From: Gordionus sp. m RMFG-2023
Taxonomy: Eukaryota > Nematomorpha > Gordioida > Chordodea > Parachordodidae
Length of the DNA stretch: 64,000 nt
Direction: 5' to 3'
NCBI RefSeq assembly: GCF_954871325.1
Contig: NC_088775.1
Location: forward strand, 34,077,561 to 34,141,560
Of this stretch, positions 48,600 through 59,280 are shown piece after piece. Made by a program: the position numbers and the translations under genes. The notes below the pieces were generated by a model, which made no database searches, had not been told where the DNA came from, and worked only from the letters and a program-made list of their open reading frames with translations. Position 1 is the stretch's first letter. Every line of letters starts with the position of its first letter.

Positions 48600-49562
48600 A
48601 TAACGATATCGGTTTTACTGTAACATAGGTCATAAAATTTAATGTATAATAAAAAATTCTGTAATTATTTTTTGAAATTGTATAAAACACACTCCACGTT
48701 TACTTTATCATTCTTCATACTCTTTCCTGGCAGATTTTTATATAGAATAAAATAGATATATACCGTGATAATATTTTATATTTCTATTTCTATTTTTCTT
48801 ATTAGATTTTTATAATCATTTGTTTCTAAGAATTATAATCTTCATCTGTTGCTTTGTATATGTATGGTAATTGGTATAAAAATGGGCACGGGGAAAAGTA
48901 CGAGTAGCCCCCCCCCCCCACCAAAGAAAATCCCCGCCCCTAAGTTTGGCCTCCAAATTCCAAAAATATTTCCGGCCCCAAAGTTTTAAAAATATTACGT
49001 ATTTAATTTTTATTCTTCAGTAACCATTAAATCTAAATAAAAAAATAATGAAATACTTAAAAAAATATGGCTGTTAAAATATAAAGAAACTCTAAATGTC
49101 ATTTAAATCCAAAATAACTTGATAGAAATGGTAATATAATGAATGATGCAGAGATATTTAAAATTTTGAGAAACCAACAACTTGAGCGTAATGGATATTA
49201 TTTGAAAGAAATCTCTATTTGGTTTGATAAAATTTCCTAGCAAGCAAAAGCCATTTTGTGGATCTAATTATATTATAATAACTGATGCTGCAGATGAAAA
49301 TATAATATATTCTTTTAGAATATCCTGTAATTATACATGCCATCAAGGGCGTTGCTAGCTTCTTCAAAAGTGGATTCTAAAGGTGTTAATTTCATTTTAA
49401 AAAGTGTTTTAAACTTTATTTATATATAATTTATGAGTTCATATCCCATATACTCCTTCAGCTGACCTATAGAAGGGTCTATGTCCATAGATTTATATCT
49501 TCTACCATGTTTAATTTATCATACATGTTTTCGCTAACAAAAATAATACTAAACATTACACT
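48600..49562. other. AT-rich spacer with a C12 run and one weak exon-like segment
   Basis: A GC-rich patch at 48880-48990 with a C12 run at 48908-48919 looks like an old repeat. No firm gene is seen. See the separate low-confidence minus-strand segment at 49315-49395. Confidence 0.35.
49315..49395 (-). CDS. Weak candidate exon, minus strand
   Basis: An ATG at 49395 opens MKLTPLESTFEEASNALDGM, then YNYRIF and a stop. A nearby minus-strand stretch at about 49530-49445 reads RRYKSMDIDPSIGQLKEYM. Both look protein-like by composition and could be exons of a gene running away from SRA1. No family is recognised and no splice model is proven. Confidence 0.2.
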   Translation of the reverse strand: MKLTPLESTFEEASNALDGMYNYRIF

Positions 49563-49930
49563 AGACCTATTCAAAAAAGAATTAAATATTTGATTCATAT
49601 AGTAAATAATTTAAATATTATGAATAATTTTAATATTCAATAAAATATTTAGATATTTCTCCCCGTCTTATAAAGATGAAACAACTATTTGCCTTAATAA
49701 CGTTAATTATTCTAAGCGTTTGAAAATTTATGTACATTGCATTTTTAATTCTGAGTGATTAATTTGGAGCCATTAATTTATAACTTTTGTAGTACTTGAA
49801 TCCTATTCATTAATTATATAATTAATATTTGGAATAGAATGGCAAATATATATAAAAAATATATTATAGCAAAAATTTAATTTTACAATAATATTTTTTC
49901 ATTAAAATATTCGATTAACAAACTTTTCTA
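49563..49930. repeat. Decayed TAGGCCTA-family hAT remnant
   Basis: It starts tagacctattcaaaaaagaa, near the terminal sequence of the hAT at 18876-20592 read in reverse, and continues with tattgaataattttaatattc-like motifs. The other end is unclear. It lies just upstream of the SRA1 start codon. Confidence 0.3.
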
Positions 49931-50001
49931 GCGGTATTTATTTTCGTTGTTTATATATTTTCAATGACGGATTAGCATACGTTAATATTTTTATTTTAAT
50001 C

Positions 50002-50020
50002 ATGAATTTGGAAAATGAAA
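50002..50020 (+). CDS. SRA1: SRA1 homologue, proposed exon 1
   Basis: The ATG at 50002 gives MNLENE plus one base, then a gtaatg donor. It joins in phase to an acceptor (gaaaag) at 50060, giving MNLENENDGKVLSGSTSGWN. The intron would be only 40 bp, which is short but possible in compact arthropod introns. The start exon is the least certain part of the model. An upstream exon with a different acceptor is the alternative. Confidence 0.4.
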
Positions 50021-50060
50021 GTAATGTATTAAAGTTATATATTTAACTATATATGAAAAG

Positions 50061-50213
50061 ATGATGGTAAAGTATTATCAGGATCAACATCAGGTTGGAA
50101 TGATCCTCCATTCTTAACTTATACATCAAATTACTCATTGATGTCATACAAAAATACACAAAGAACTTTAAACGAAAGGCTTGTCCACCCGGAAGTGTCT
50201 TTAATAAATACAA
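50061..50213 (+). CDS. SRA1: SRA1 homologue (steroid receptor RNA activator protein), exon 2
   Basis: This exon carries the N-terminal signature of SRA1 proteins. The sequence SGWNDPPFLTYTSN matches RGWNDPPQFSYG of vertebrate SRA1, and RTLNERLVHP corresponds to the RSLLTKRV segment that follows it. Known SRA1 proteins are small nuclear and cytoplasmic regulators of nuclear-receptor transcription with a C-terminal helical bundle. The exon ends with one base of a codon before a good gtgagt donor, and the next exon starts with the two bases that complete it. G/C content and codon use differ from flanking DNA. Intron 2 is 205 bp. The identification is by motif only, but the agreement with exon 4, 13 kb away, strengthens it. 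Confidence 0.75.
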
Positions 50214-50418
50214 GTGAGTTTTCAGAAATTTTAAAATATGTTAATTATTTTTTTATATAGCTCGTAATCAATCAATTAACACTCCAAATCCTATTACCTC
50301 ACATGTTATAAAGTTTATATAATTAACCTTAACAATTTACTTAATAACATCTTATATTTTTAATGATCCTTTTATTAATAAAAACTTATTTAAATTCATA
50401 CCATAAATAGTAATACAG

Positions 50419-50510
50419 AGACTGACTATGAAGACACTATGATAAATAAAGCATTTATATTTGATAACATTCGAAATTGCCTGAAAAAAATTGATAGTCA
50501 ACAAGACTAT
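50419..50510 (+). CDS. SRA1: SRA1 homologue, exon 3
   Basis: The acceptor taatacag precedes it. Two bases complete the codon begun in exon 2, then TDYEDTMINKAFIFDNIRN, then CLKKIDSQQDY up to a strong gtaagt donor in phase 0. It lines up with the start of the SRA1 helical domain (EDVLRPLEQALEDCRG in vertebrates). In-frame stops follow the donor, so splicing is required. The matching phase-0 acceptor is at 63594, giving a third intron of about 13.1 kb. Confidence 0.65.
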
Positions 50511-51201
50511 GTAAGTCAATAAGAAATTATTTAATAAGAGTATTATATATTATGACCTCTACAGACTTGGACAAAATAGACAGAAAAAATATTTTATTTA
50601 CAATATATTATGTTGCATGCTCTTAGCAATATTTAAAAAATATTTGCAAAATGCAATATGTTAAGCTAGTAATTTAATTCATTAAATACTAGGGTATCAA
50701 AAACATAAGGAATTTGTTTTTAAGTATATAAACACATTTATTATATCAAAATTTCAAAAAATAATTTATATAATTTTTTATGCTTCATTAATCAAGCATT
50801 GGGAGGCAATGAGTTAATTTTTTTGTGAATTAATTTTAATGTAAAAATCAGCACATTGCACCTATATGCAGTTTTTATATTGGACATTTGTAATGGCCTT
50901 GATGACTTTCTTTAATTGGCATGACATTTTTCTACTACTCAGATTAAATCAATTAGGCATCTTGTTTGGCCAGGACAATATTTTTTATTAGGTGTATTTA
51001 CAATCATAGACCAGATAATAAATATTCTGAATATAAAATTAGGCATATTCCCAACCATTGAGTCATTTATTCTCCAACTGATTACAACACATAAATTGAG
51101 TAAGTTGGAAAATAGGCACCATCATTTTTTTGCTATGCAGTCTAGGAAAATAATCATTAAAAAATCTATACAATAAATCAATTATTCTCATCTGTTATGA
51201 T
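50511..51201. other. SRA1 intron 3, unique AT-rich part
   Basis: Intronic DNA before the first inserted element. Nothing coding is recognised, including around a ctctacag at 50575, where the following frame meets an early stop. Confidence 0.5.
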
Positions 51202-52333
51202 TAGGCCTACAAAAAACGAATCGAATCGAATAATACTATTATTCGTATTCGTACAAAAATAAAATCATTATTCGCTTCGATTCATCGAATATTCGATTTG
51301 GAAATTTTTCTAAAGCTTATAAAATATTTTGCAAAAAAAATTTTACAGATGTTTAAAGATGACACTTTTAAGGATTCTCTAAACTAATTGTCATTACAAT
51401 AAAAATTTATAGAAAATTAACGAAATAAAACCCAATGATTTCATATAACGTTAACCAAACAAATTGACCAAAATATCCAATTTTTAGAATTAGAATTGCT
51501 TATAAAAAGATATTTAAACTATTTCTTCAATCTAATATTTAAATTTTCTAAAAATGTACAATAATCTCATTTTATAAAAATAGAAAATAATACACAAAAA
51601 TATAAAATTATAGTAAATCCGAATTTGATAATATCCAATTTTTTAAGCATAAAGTCTTTCTAATAGTTTCCTCCTTCAAAGACATTCTATTTTTCATTAT
51701 CATATTTGTTCCTATTGAGAACAACTGCTCACATGAAGCCGAAGATCCCTGAATTGACAATATATCAGTTGCCATTTTCGACAACACAGGAAAATGATCC
51801 CCATGCAATCTCCACCATTTTAAGGGACTCTTATTTGAACTGATTCTTATTTCGTTAAGATATGTCTCCACCTCACATACTGATGCGATGTTATTTTGTT
51901 TAAAAATTCTATCCATGTTTGACTGTACTACTGGGTTAACTGATGTTGATTTGATATTATATTTTATTTTGTAATCATTATATATATCTTTAAATTTTTC
52001 TAATAGATTTGTCGTTTCTATGTTATATGTAGTTGGTAGTTGCTCAAAAAATTCCATTTTTAGTCTAGGATCCAGTATTGTTGATATTATAGTGTGAATA
52101 TTTGTTAAGTTATAATAAGTTTCTATTTTCGCAATCGAGATTTATTTTACTTGCAATAAAATATTTGCGAATAATTACGAATATTTATATATAAATAATT
52201 TATAATAATATGAATAATTTTCCTCATTATTCATATTCGATTCGAAATTTCGAATCGAATAATTGTGTTATTCGTATTTGTAAAATACGAATCGAATCGA
52301 ATATCAAATAACAAATAATTCGTTTTAGGCCTA
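51202..52333 (-). mobile_element. hAT deletion derivative with perfect TSD (TAGGCCTA family), in SRA1 intron 3
   Basis: The ends TAGGCCTACAAAAAACGAAT and its inverse ...CGTTTTAGGCCTA bound 1132 bp. Flanks 51194-51201 and 52334-52341 are both gttatgat. Subterminal repeats of TCGAATCGAATA and inverse fill about 150 bp at each end. Only the 3' part of the transposase remains inside. Relatives are at 18876-20592, 38980-39180 and 49563. Confidence 0.88.
51608..52075 (-). pseudogene. hAT transposase, C-terminal exon only
   Basis: A 149-codon minus-strand frame (from about 52057) ends with the hAT dimerisation block. It reads SSNKSPLKWWRLHGDHFPVL, then SKMATDILSIQGSSASCEQL, FSIGTNMIMKNRMSLKEE and TLCLKNWILSN. 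Just upstream is ILDPRLK, the block before it in relatives. This part is intact, but the BED finger and catalytic core have been deleted. The protein, if made, could at most dimerise with a full transposase. Confidence 0.8.
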
Positions 52334-52341
52334 GTTATGAT

Positions 52342-52727
52342 GTGATCCTATTTGGGTATCTTAATATGTACTTTATGTATAAAACTCCATTTCTTGATTT
52401 CATTTAAAAAATAATTCCTTGCCACTTGCTCACCACTGTTTCTAGACAACTATTATCCCAGAATAACACTAAGCAAGCTTTTTATCACTCAAGGTCCATA
52501 ATCATCTGGAATTTTTTCATTAGTTTTTGATTCAATGGACATTTTGGTTCAATTTATGTGGATTGTTCCTTTACAACCTAAGCCTTTTCTACTAGCCTAA
52601 TTCATTCTTTCTAAAGCAAGTTCTTAAACTAGAAAATTTTTGTTAATTTTCTCAGGACTCTTTCACCAAGAGGACTAGTGGACTAGCTTAATTGTTATTG
52701 TTCCTGGTATAAATATCAAAATAGAAT
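52342..52727. other. SRA1 intron 3, unique part
   Basis: Nothing is recognised between the two hAT insertions. Confidence 0.4.
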
Positions 52728-53039
52728 AGTGCTGTAAACGTTACTACAAAAAAGAAGTTACTGTTACTCATTATGTCTGAAAAAAGAAACGTGTTGCCAG
52801 TACTCGTTACCTTTTTAAAAAGGAACGTGCATTACTGACTATTCAAAAAAGGAACGGGTTACTCGTTACTTAAACAATTTAATATTATATTTTTTTTCCC
52901 TACATTATTGAATATAAATAAAACTATACAAAAAGAATATATAATAAGATAAGATCTTTTTATAAAAAAAAATTTCGTATATATAATTATAATATAAATA
53001 AAATTAAACAAAAAACATATATTATATATAAGATAACAT

Positions 53040-53160
53040 CTTTTTGTAACAATTTTTTATTTATTATTAGCAACAATTGATTTTAAAGATTTTGATCTAC
53101 AAACAAGAGTGCTTAAAGCTTTCACCATGCTAAACACACGTTCAATTGGCACATAGGATG
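53040..53160 (-). pseudogene. hAT transposase C-terminal block of the 9.7-kb element
   Basis: The minus strand reads TLPSYVPIERVFSMVKALST, then LVCRSKSLKSIVANK and a stop. This is the dimerisation motif (SERVFS) followed by the conserved tail. A related shorter stretch lies at 35580-35680 in the element at 35243-36891, and at 15780-15855 in the MITE of the same family. Confidence 0.7.
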
Positions 53161-53581
53161 GGAGAGTTTATAATAAATAAAAAATTAAATTCAGGGAATT
53201 TATTTAAAATATTTAATAAATTATAGTTATTTTGGAAAAAGCATAATAGATCATCTTCATTAATTTTCTCATAAAAATTTTTTTTATCTATTAGAAAATA
53301 TTCTGGTATGTGTGTTGGATAAAGGAATTACATCTCTTTCTTTATCAAGATCTTTTCTTAAACTGGAAATAAGTTCTAGTATTCCCTGCAGATGAATTAT
53401 TGTTGATAGTTTATATTCAACTTTATAGATGTGTTTGAATCTATTGAAAATAAAAGATAATTAAAATATAAATTGTAAGCAATATTTGAAATGTACACCT
53501 TTTATCAACATCTTCCAGGATTGAATTAATAAGCGACTTACAAACTTGAAATTATTTAAAGTCATTTTGTAAAGTTTTAAT

Positions 53582-54322
53582 TAGGGATGTACCGATATTT
53601 AATATCGGTTCGGATCGGGCGAATATTTTACCTATTTTAAAATATCGATTATCGGCAAATATTATAAAATTTCCCAATCCAATACAAAATATCGTTTTTA
53701 ACAAAAATAAAATATTAAATTTAAAAAAAGTTATACCAAAAAATTTATAAATAAAATCGAATTGCTTAATTTTTTAATAGTAATAATTAGTTAATAAACA
53801 TTCTGCCATATTGTTATTTTTTTGCATTCTGTTTATAAAAGTGTGCAATAATCTCTTCAGAATCTGTTTTTAGTGAAGCTAGTGATATAGTCCCCATCAC
53901 CGCAGACTGACCTCTGATAAATTGGAAATTTTTGTATTTCTAAAAAGAAATCTTTAATATATTAATTTAAATATTTATTTCAAATTTTATAATTTGTTTA
54001 GTAATTATTATATAAATAGATTAACGTTATTACTTATTATATAAATAAGTGATTTTCAATAAAAATATTTTATACACTTTTAGAATTGCAATTGAATTGA
54101 ATATAACCTATAACTGATCATTATAATATATTTAAATGACATGTTATGGTATAATTAAATTATAGATGTTATACTAATAGAAAGTATATTAAAAATTAAA
54201 ACCATTGGTATCTTTACAGAATACAAAATTAGATAAGATATCGGATCGGTAATCGGCCGATATCAATTTAATATCGGGAATATCGGATCGGCCTTCCAAA
54301 AAGTGGTATCAGTACACCCCTA
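53582..54322. mobile_element. hAT MITE (TAGGGATGTACCGAT), TSD 7 of 8
   Basis: The left end TAGGGATGTACCGATATTTA and right end ...ATCAGTACACCCCTA are inverted. Flanks gttttaat (53574-53581) and gttttatt (54323-54330) match at seven of eight positions. Inside both ends are runs of ATATCGG/CCGATAT repeats. A short minus-strand exon-like stretch at about 53955-53840 (MGTISLASLKTDSEEIIAHF) may be a remnant of coding DNA. Its source is unknown. Length is 741 bp. Confidence 0.8.
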
Positions 54323-55039
54323 GTTTTATTATATGGGTAATAATTTCATGACAAATCGACCAGCGATTCAGCCGACCATCTCAAAAATGAATGAAACATG
54401 GCATGTTAGTTATTTATGTTGTAAATGTTAATAAAATCAATATTTTAGAGTACTAGCTTAACCAGATCCAAAGATATACACTTTCAAAGTCAAAAATTAT
54501 TTAAAAAATACTTAATAGAGTTACAAATTATATGTCATTTTATAGCCCTTAAAATTTTACGTTGGAATATATAAAAAAAATTGAAAAATTTCAAGTGTTT
54601 TTTTATTTTCAGTAAAAATAAAAAATTAACATTGTTAGGTAGGGATTTTTTTTGGGTGTTAATATCCACTAAAAATGTTAATTACCTTTATATTAAACAA
54701 TTTAATAAAAAATCTCGATAGCCTTTGTTTTTTAAATTTTATTTGAATTTTTATAAATAAAAAAATGCAATATAGATGGCGTTATATTAATTTTTTTTAT
54801 TATATATAATTTTTAATAAAAATATGAATATGAATAGTATTGCTATTAATATAAAAAAATAAATTGAGTATAACCATGAATGATGTCCTGGGGCGATATG
54901 TAAGCAGGCAGCCCATACAGATATGATTTTATTAGTACGCTATATTGTAAAATAAACATATTTTAAAATTTTATGCACAAACAATATAAAAATAAATACC
55001 TCTTGTTATAATATCCCATTTTGTGCTTATTAATAGAAT

Positions 55040-55735
55040 TTATTGAGACGATAATTTGTAGGTACGTCCTGTCACTGTAATAGGATCTCCTATTATTATT
55101 TGATTAATGGGTAACCATATCTTTTCCACAATTGTGTAAATGAAGGATAGTGATGGTCCATGGGGATGTAAAAAGGAAATATATATCTCCTCAGTAATTT
55201 CATTCTTTTTTAGTACTGTGGCTAACCACCAAAAATTGTCATAAACACATGTTACGAATCCTTTAATATCGGCAAAAGACAAATTATCGGCATTTGAGAT
55301 ATTGTTAATTTGAAAGTCCTCTGCATATGAATATATTTCTGATTTAAGTTTACTTAAACTCAAAGGAAATACAGCATATATTTCCCGAGTTCCTGGAATG
55401 GGACGAGCTAAATTGAATCTTTCTCGTAGTTTAATGTTTTGTAAATAGTATTGTTCGTTGGTTATATATGTAAAATTTACTGATGGCATGTTTAATTTTG
55501 CAAATTGATATAAATCAACTGGCGTTAAAATGTGTCCAGAACTGATGGGCTGAAGACACCAAAATCTGATTCATGATAACACAGATTTATAAAAAAATTT
55601 CTGTTTTTATATTGCGCAGCTAATCCGTCAGAGCTATAATATATTATGTTTGGCTTTTTGCTGAATTGATTGGTCAAAAATTTTATCATTTTAGTCTGGT
55701 ATAAATGTACTGCAATAACATTATGTTGAAGTGAC
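55040..55735 (-). pseudogene. Outer element transposase-like protein, C-terminal half
   Basis: The minus strand reads FLTNQFSKKPNIIYYSSDGL, AAQYKNRNFFINLCYHESDF and then, after a deletion, HILTPVDLYQFAKLN. An intact 149-codon frame (55489-55040) follows, with ERFNLARPIPGTREIYAVF, GFVTCVYDNFWWLATVLKK, SFLHPHGPSLSF and TVTGRTYKLSSQ before the stop. This matches a large invertebrate protein family of unstated function with FSDGA..QYKNR, GT...H and Y...WW.G.V blocks. The AEWHFFATSHGK region normally between the two pieces is absent. The N-terminal half is at 59280-58980. Confidence 0.65.
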
Positions 55736-55755
55736 GGTCATTCCATGTCAAATGA

Positions 55756-55978
55756 TAGTGTTGTTAAACGGCTCGTTTTGAGCCGATTTTTAAAAACGGC
55801 TAATTCAATATTTTAGCCAGAAAAATATTGTCTAAGCCTCGAGATTTCGCTAATAGATGTCCAAACCATTGTTCCTTCTACAAACAAAATCTTCAGGCTT
55901 ACGTATTACTATTCTGAACGAAATATTGAGTTAGCCGTTTTTAAAAATCGGCTCAAAACGAGCCGTTTAACAACACTA
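55756..55978. mobile_element. 223-bp hAT MITE, copy B (identical to copy A by eye)
   Basis: Same ends as copy A at 32052-32274, same length, and no difference found when read base by base. The flanks tcaaatga (55748-55755) and caaatga (55979-55985) agree as a TSD with one base lost on the right. It sits in the left terminal repeat of the inner long-TIR element, so it is among the youngest insertions here. Confidence 0.9.
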
Positions 55979-56625
55979 CAAATGAGCAAAAAAATCAAGA
56001 TTTTCGGCCGACCTCTTTCAATTTCAATAAAAAGTTGTAGACTGGTTATATATGTTCCCATTAGATTATAAACAAAATTTTAGCGCATTAGCAACGACAT
56101 TAGCGGAGATAATCGGGGTTAAAGGTCTAAAAAACGTCTTTTTTTGCTTTTTACTGATGTTAAACAATTAGTTTCTAATTTAAAACTAAATATGATCAAA
56201 TATTGAATCTAATATCAATAGCTAAGTTAATAATTGATAATTATGGCGAAAACATCAAAATTAATTTTTTTAAAAATATGGGTCATCTTATGGTCAGTTT
56301 AAAATTCGAAATTAATATTTCGAAATGTATATGGTCTCCGATTTTTAATTTTTTTAAAAAATATTATCCGTTTACTATTTTTTAAATAATTTCATCAATA
56401 ATCAGCATGGCTGGTATATTTAAAAAAAATAGATGGCGTTATATATAAAAGTTTTAATATGTTAAATATTTTTAATAATTTTAATAATTTTTTTAATATT
56501 TCAATATAAATTAAAAATAATTAAAAAATCTTACTAGCACACGAACAAAAAAGCAGGATCAAAGGAGTGCAGGAAAATTATTAAGAGAAAAATCTAAAAT
56601 CCATTAATTACCAGGCCTACCCCCA

Positions 56626-56659
56626 CCCCCCCCCCCCCCCCCCCCCGCCCCGCCCCCCC
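56626..56659. repeat. C-rich homopolymer tract
   Basis: About 21 C in a row from 56626 are followed by cgccccg and nine more C. It lies inside the inner long-TIR element, between its left terminal repeat and its gene. Confidence 0.9.
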
Positions 56660-56799
56660 CCTCCACCCAGACTAAGTCATACCCAGCAAGACGAAGAAGT
56701 TATGAAATTGTAATATCTTATTAAAATAACCAGAGATAAAGAAAATTTCTAAGATTTTGAGAAATTTTTTTAAGCAATAAAAATAACAAAATTATAGTT

Positions 56800-58280
56800 C
56801 TGATGAAATAAGCCGACTCGTGCCTGGAATAAAAGATTGTGTATCTGTTAAAGGCGAGAAAGAACCAGTCCAAAAAAAACTTATATTAAATAATCTTAAA
56901 GAAATATTCAAGATGTTTAAGGAAGAATATGCAAATATATCAATTGGATTCTCTAAATTTGCCGAACTTAGACCAAAGTGGCTCACACACTGTTTGTATC
57001 TGCGCCATTCACCAGAATGTAAAAATAATGACAATGTAATAGCTGAAATTACAGCAGGAAGATTACTGTATAAATTCTTATAACTATCTTTGTGCGCAAA
57101 TTATTTGTAATCCATCTCAGCCAAAATGTTATTTAACAATGTGATCAAGGCCCTGGTATAGAATCTCTTAAGGGCCAATTATACCAATTGTTTCAGATAA
57201 TTCGTATAGGATATTTCCCGTTTAAACAATTGATCACGGTGGATAGAGCAAATCTTGAAACTATTATAAAGTCTATAAGTTCAAATTTTACTGCGTCACT
57301 CATTTATAGCTATACAACAAAGTTTATTCTTCATTTTACAAGATGAAGTTCAGGGATTTCATTGGAACAACGTGCAGGCCACAATACATCCATTTGTAGC
57401 ATATTATATATCTGGAGAAGAATTATAAAATATAAATTTTGTTATTTTATCCGAATCATTAAGCCATAATACTAGTGCAGTCCACCTTTATCAAAAAAAA
57501 TTTATTAATTTCTTAACAGCCAAATTTAATTCTAAACCAGAAAAAATAATATATTTTTCAGATGGAGCCGCGCTCAATACAAGAATCGTACAAATTTTCT
57601 GAACATATGCTTTCATAAATAAGATTTTAATATTCTTGCCGAATGGCATTTCTTTGCCACTGCTCACGGCAAAAATGCACGTGAAGATATCGGAGGAACT
57701 GTCAAAAGATTAGTTGCCAGAGCGAGTCTTCAAAGGCCAAAAAAATCAAATCCTAACCCCATTAGAATTATATAATTATGCTAAAGAAAATATTAATATT
57801 CAATTTGAATATGTATCCAATCAAGAATATATCGAAGAGGAATTAGCCCTTCGTAAAAGATTTAATTCTGCACTGCACATACATGGGACCCAAAAAATTC
57901 ACGGGATTATTCCCATTGATCAAAATAAACTAAAAACCAAAATATATTCTAATTCCAAAAACTATAATATAAAACAAGTTCCGTTTTTAAATGAGAAAAT
58001 TATATTTTAAAATATTAATGGATAAACATGTGTATATGATGATAAATGGTGGTTAGGATATATAATCGATAAAAATGAAACAAATGAAGAAGTAAAAATC
58101 CGATTTTTACACCCTTGTGGACCTTCAGCCTCATTTAAATTTCCTCTGAAAGATATTTTAATGTTGCCTAAATCTCATATTCTCTCGCTGGTTAATCCTT
58201 CTACTCCCACCAGTCGAACATATATATTATCTCCTGAAGAAATCTCACAAGCTAGCCATGCTTTGTATTCCTTTAGATGA
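56800..58280 (+). pseudogene. Inner element transposase-like protein, broken
   Basis: In order, the pieces are RLVPGIKDCVSVKGEKEPVQ with KKLILNNLKEIFKMFKEE and IGFSKFAELRPK (56811-56985, family form MPG.KD.VSV..DG...Q.R), then SPECKNNDN. After a decayed stretch comes FSDGA with AQYKNRTNFLNICFHK (about 57558-57630), then AEWHFFATAHGKNARED and GGTVKRLVARASLQRP (57638-57740). Then come ILTPLELYNYAKENINIQF, RKRFNSALHIHGTQKIHGII (57740-58010), CVYDDKWWLGYIIDKNE, RFLHPCGPSASFKFPL and RTYILSPEE to a stop near 58280. Several stops and frame changes interrupt it. The order and motifs are those of the same family as the outer element. The D of DFSENY, the D of FSDGA and the E of AEWHF may form a DDE triad, which is inference. 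Confidence 0.7.
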
Positions 58281-58979
58281 AGTAAGATTTAATTAATTTA
58301 TAAACTATCTTAATTAGGCAAAATTTGTGAAGATTTTAAAAATTTCATGATCTGAATTACAAATAAAAATATATAATGCACATTGTAATCGATTTAGTAT
58401 TATATGTATACATTAAAATATTTTTAATCAATAAAAAAAATGAATTTTAACATATTAAAACTATTATATATAGCGCTATCTATTTTTTAAGTATAAAAAT
58501 CGCAATATTTTTCCAGCCATGCTAAATGTTGAAGAAATTATTAAAAAAATAGTAAACGGACAATATTTCTTAAAAAAATTAAAAATAGGAGATCATATAC
58601 ATTTCGAAATATTAATTTCAAGTTTTCAATTGACCATAAGATGACCCATATTTTATCAAAATTTTGATGTTTTCGCCATAATTATCAATTATTAACTTCT
58701 ATTGATATTAGATTCAATATTTGATCATATTTAGTTTTAAAATTAAAAACTAATTATTTAACATCAGTAAAAAGCAAAAAAAAACGTTTTTTGGACTTTT
58801 AACCCCAATTATCTCCGCTAATATAGTTGCTAATGCGCTAAAATTTTGTTTAAATCTAATGGGAACATATATAACCAGCCTACGATTTTTTATCGAAATC
58901 GAAAGGAGTCGCTGAAAAGTGATTGATTTGACAGATATTACCATATAATTAAGGTTTTTTATATTGCCATTATTATTAT

Positions 58980-59280
58980 AATATGCTATCATAGGATGGA
59001 AGTGGCTTGTTTATTATTCCAGTGGAATCATTGAACAGCGTCTTGGATTATAAATCCATAATTTTCAGAGAAATCACAATTTATCATAAATTCATTTTGC
59101 TGTAAAATATGTATAAGTTTTGAAATATATGATGATTGATTGGTAGCGATGATAGGAATAAAAAAAATAAAATAAGCTGATAAATTCGTTATTTTCATAT
59201 AATAACGATAGTAGATCCACAACAATGAAAGGATACATCTCCAAATTATGGCCTTAGGAATTTCTATTAATAAGCGCAAA
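58980..59280 (-). pseudogene. Outer element transposase-like protein, central piece
   Basis: The minus strand reads LIHILQQNEFMINCDFSENY, then GFIIQDAVQ and, after a stop, FHWNNKQAT. This is the conserved (A)DFSENY.F..QD..QGFHWNN.QAT block of the family, with a likely catalytic aspartate. It is separated from its continuation at 55735 by the inner element. Sequence before it is not recognised. Confidence 0.6.

Larger units (their letters stand above)
55731..58946 (+). mobile_element. Inner long-TIR transposon of the same family, opposite coding strand
   Basis: About 450 bp at 56030-56490 recur inverted at 58430-58890. Shared landmarks are ctggttatatatgttcccat, attttagcgcattagcaac, cggagataat.ggggttaaa, tgctttttactgatgttaaa and gatcaaatattgaatctaat. 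The left end starts near ggtcattccatgtcaaat and is split by the 223-bp MITE at 55756-55978. The gene inside is on the plus strand. It interrupts the coding sequence of the outer element, so it is the younger of the two. Confidence 0.7.

Noticed and set aside
50575-50640. Possible SRA1 exon after ctctacag
   Set aside because: In the required phase 0 the frame meets a stop at the fifth codon, whereas the exon at 63595 is open in the correct phase and matches the family.
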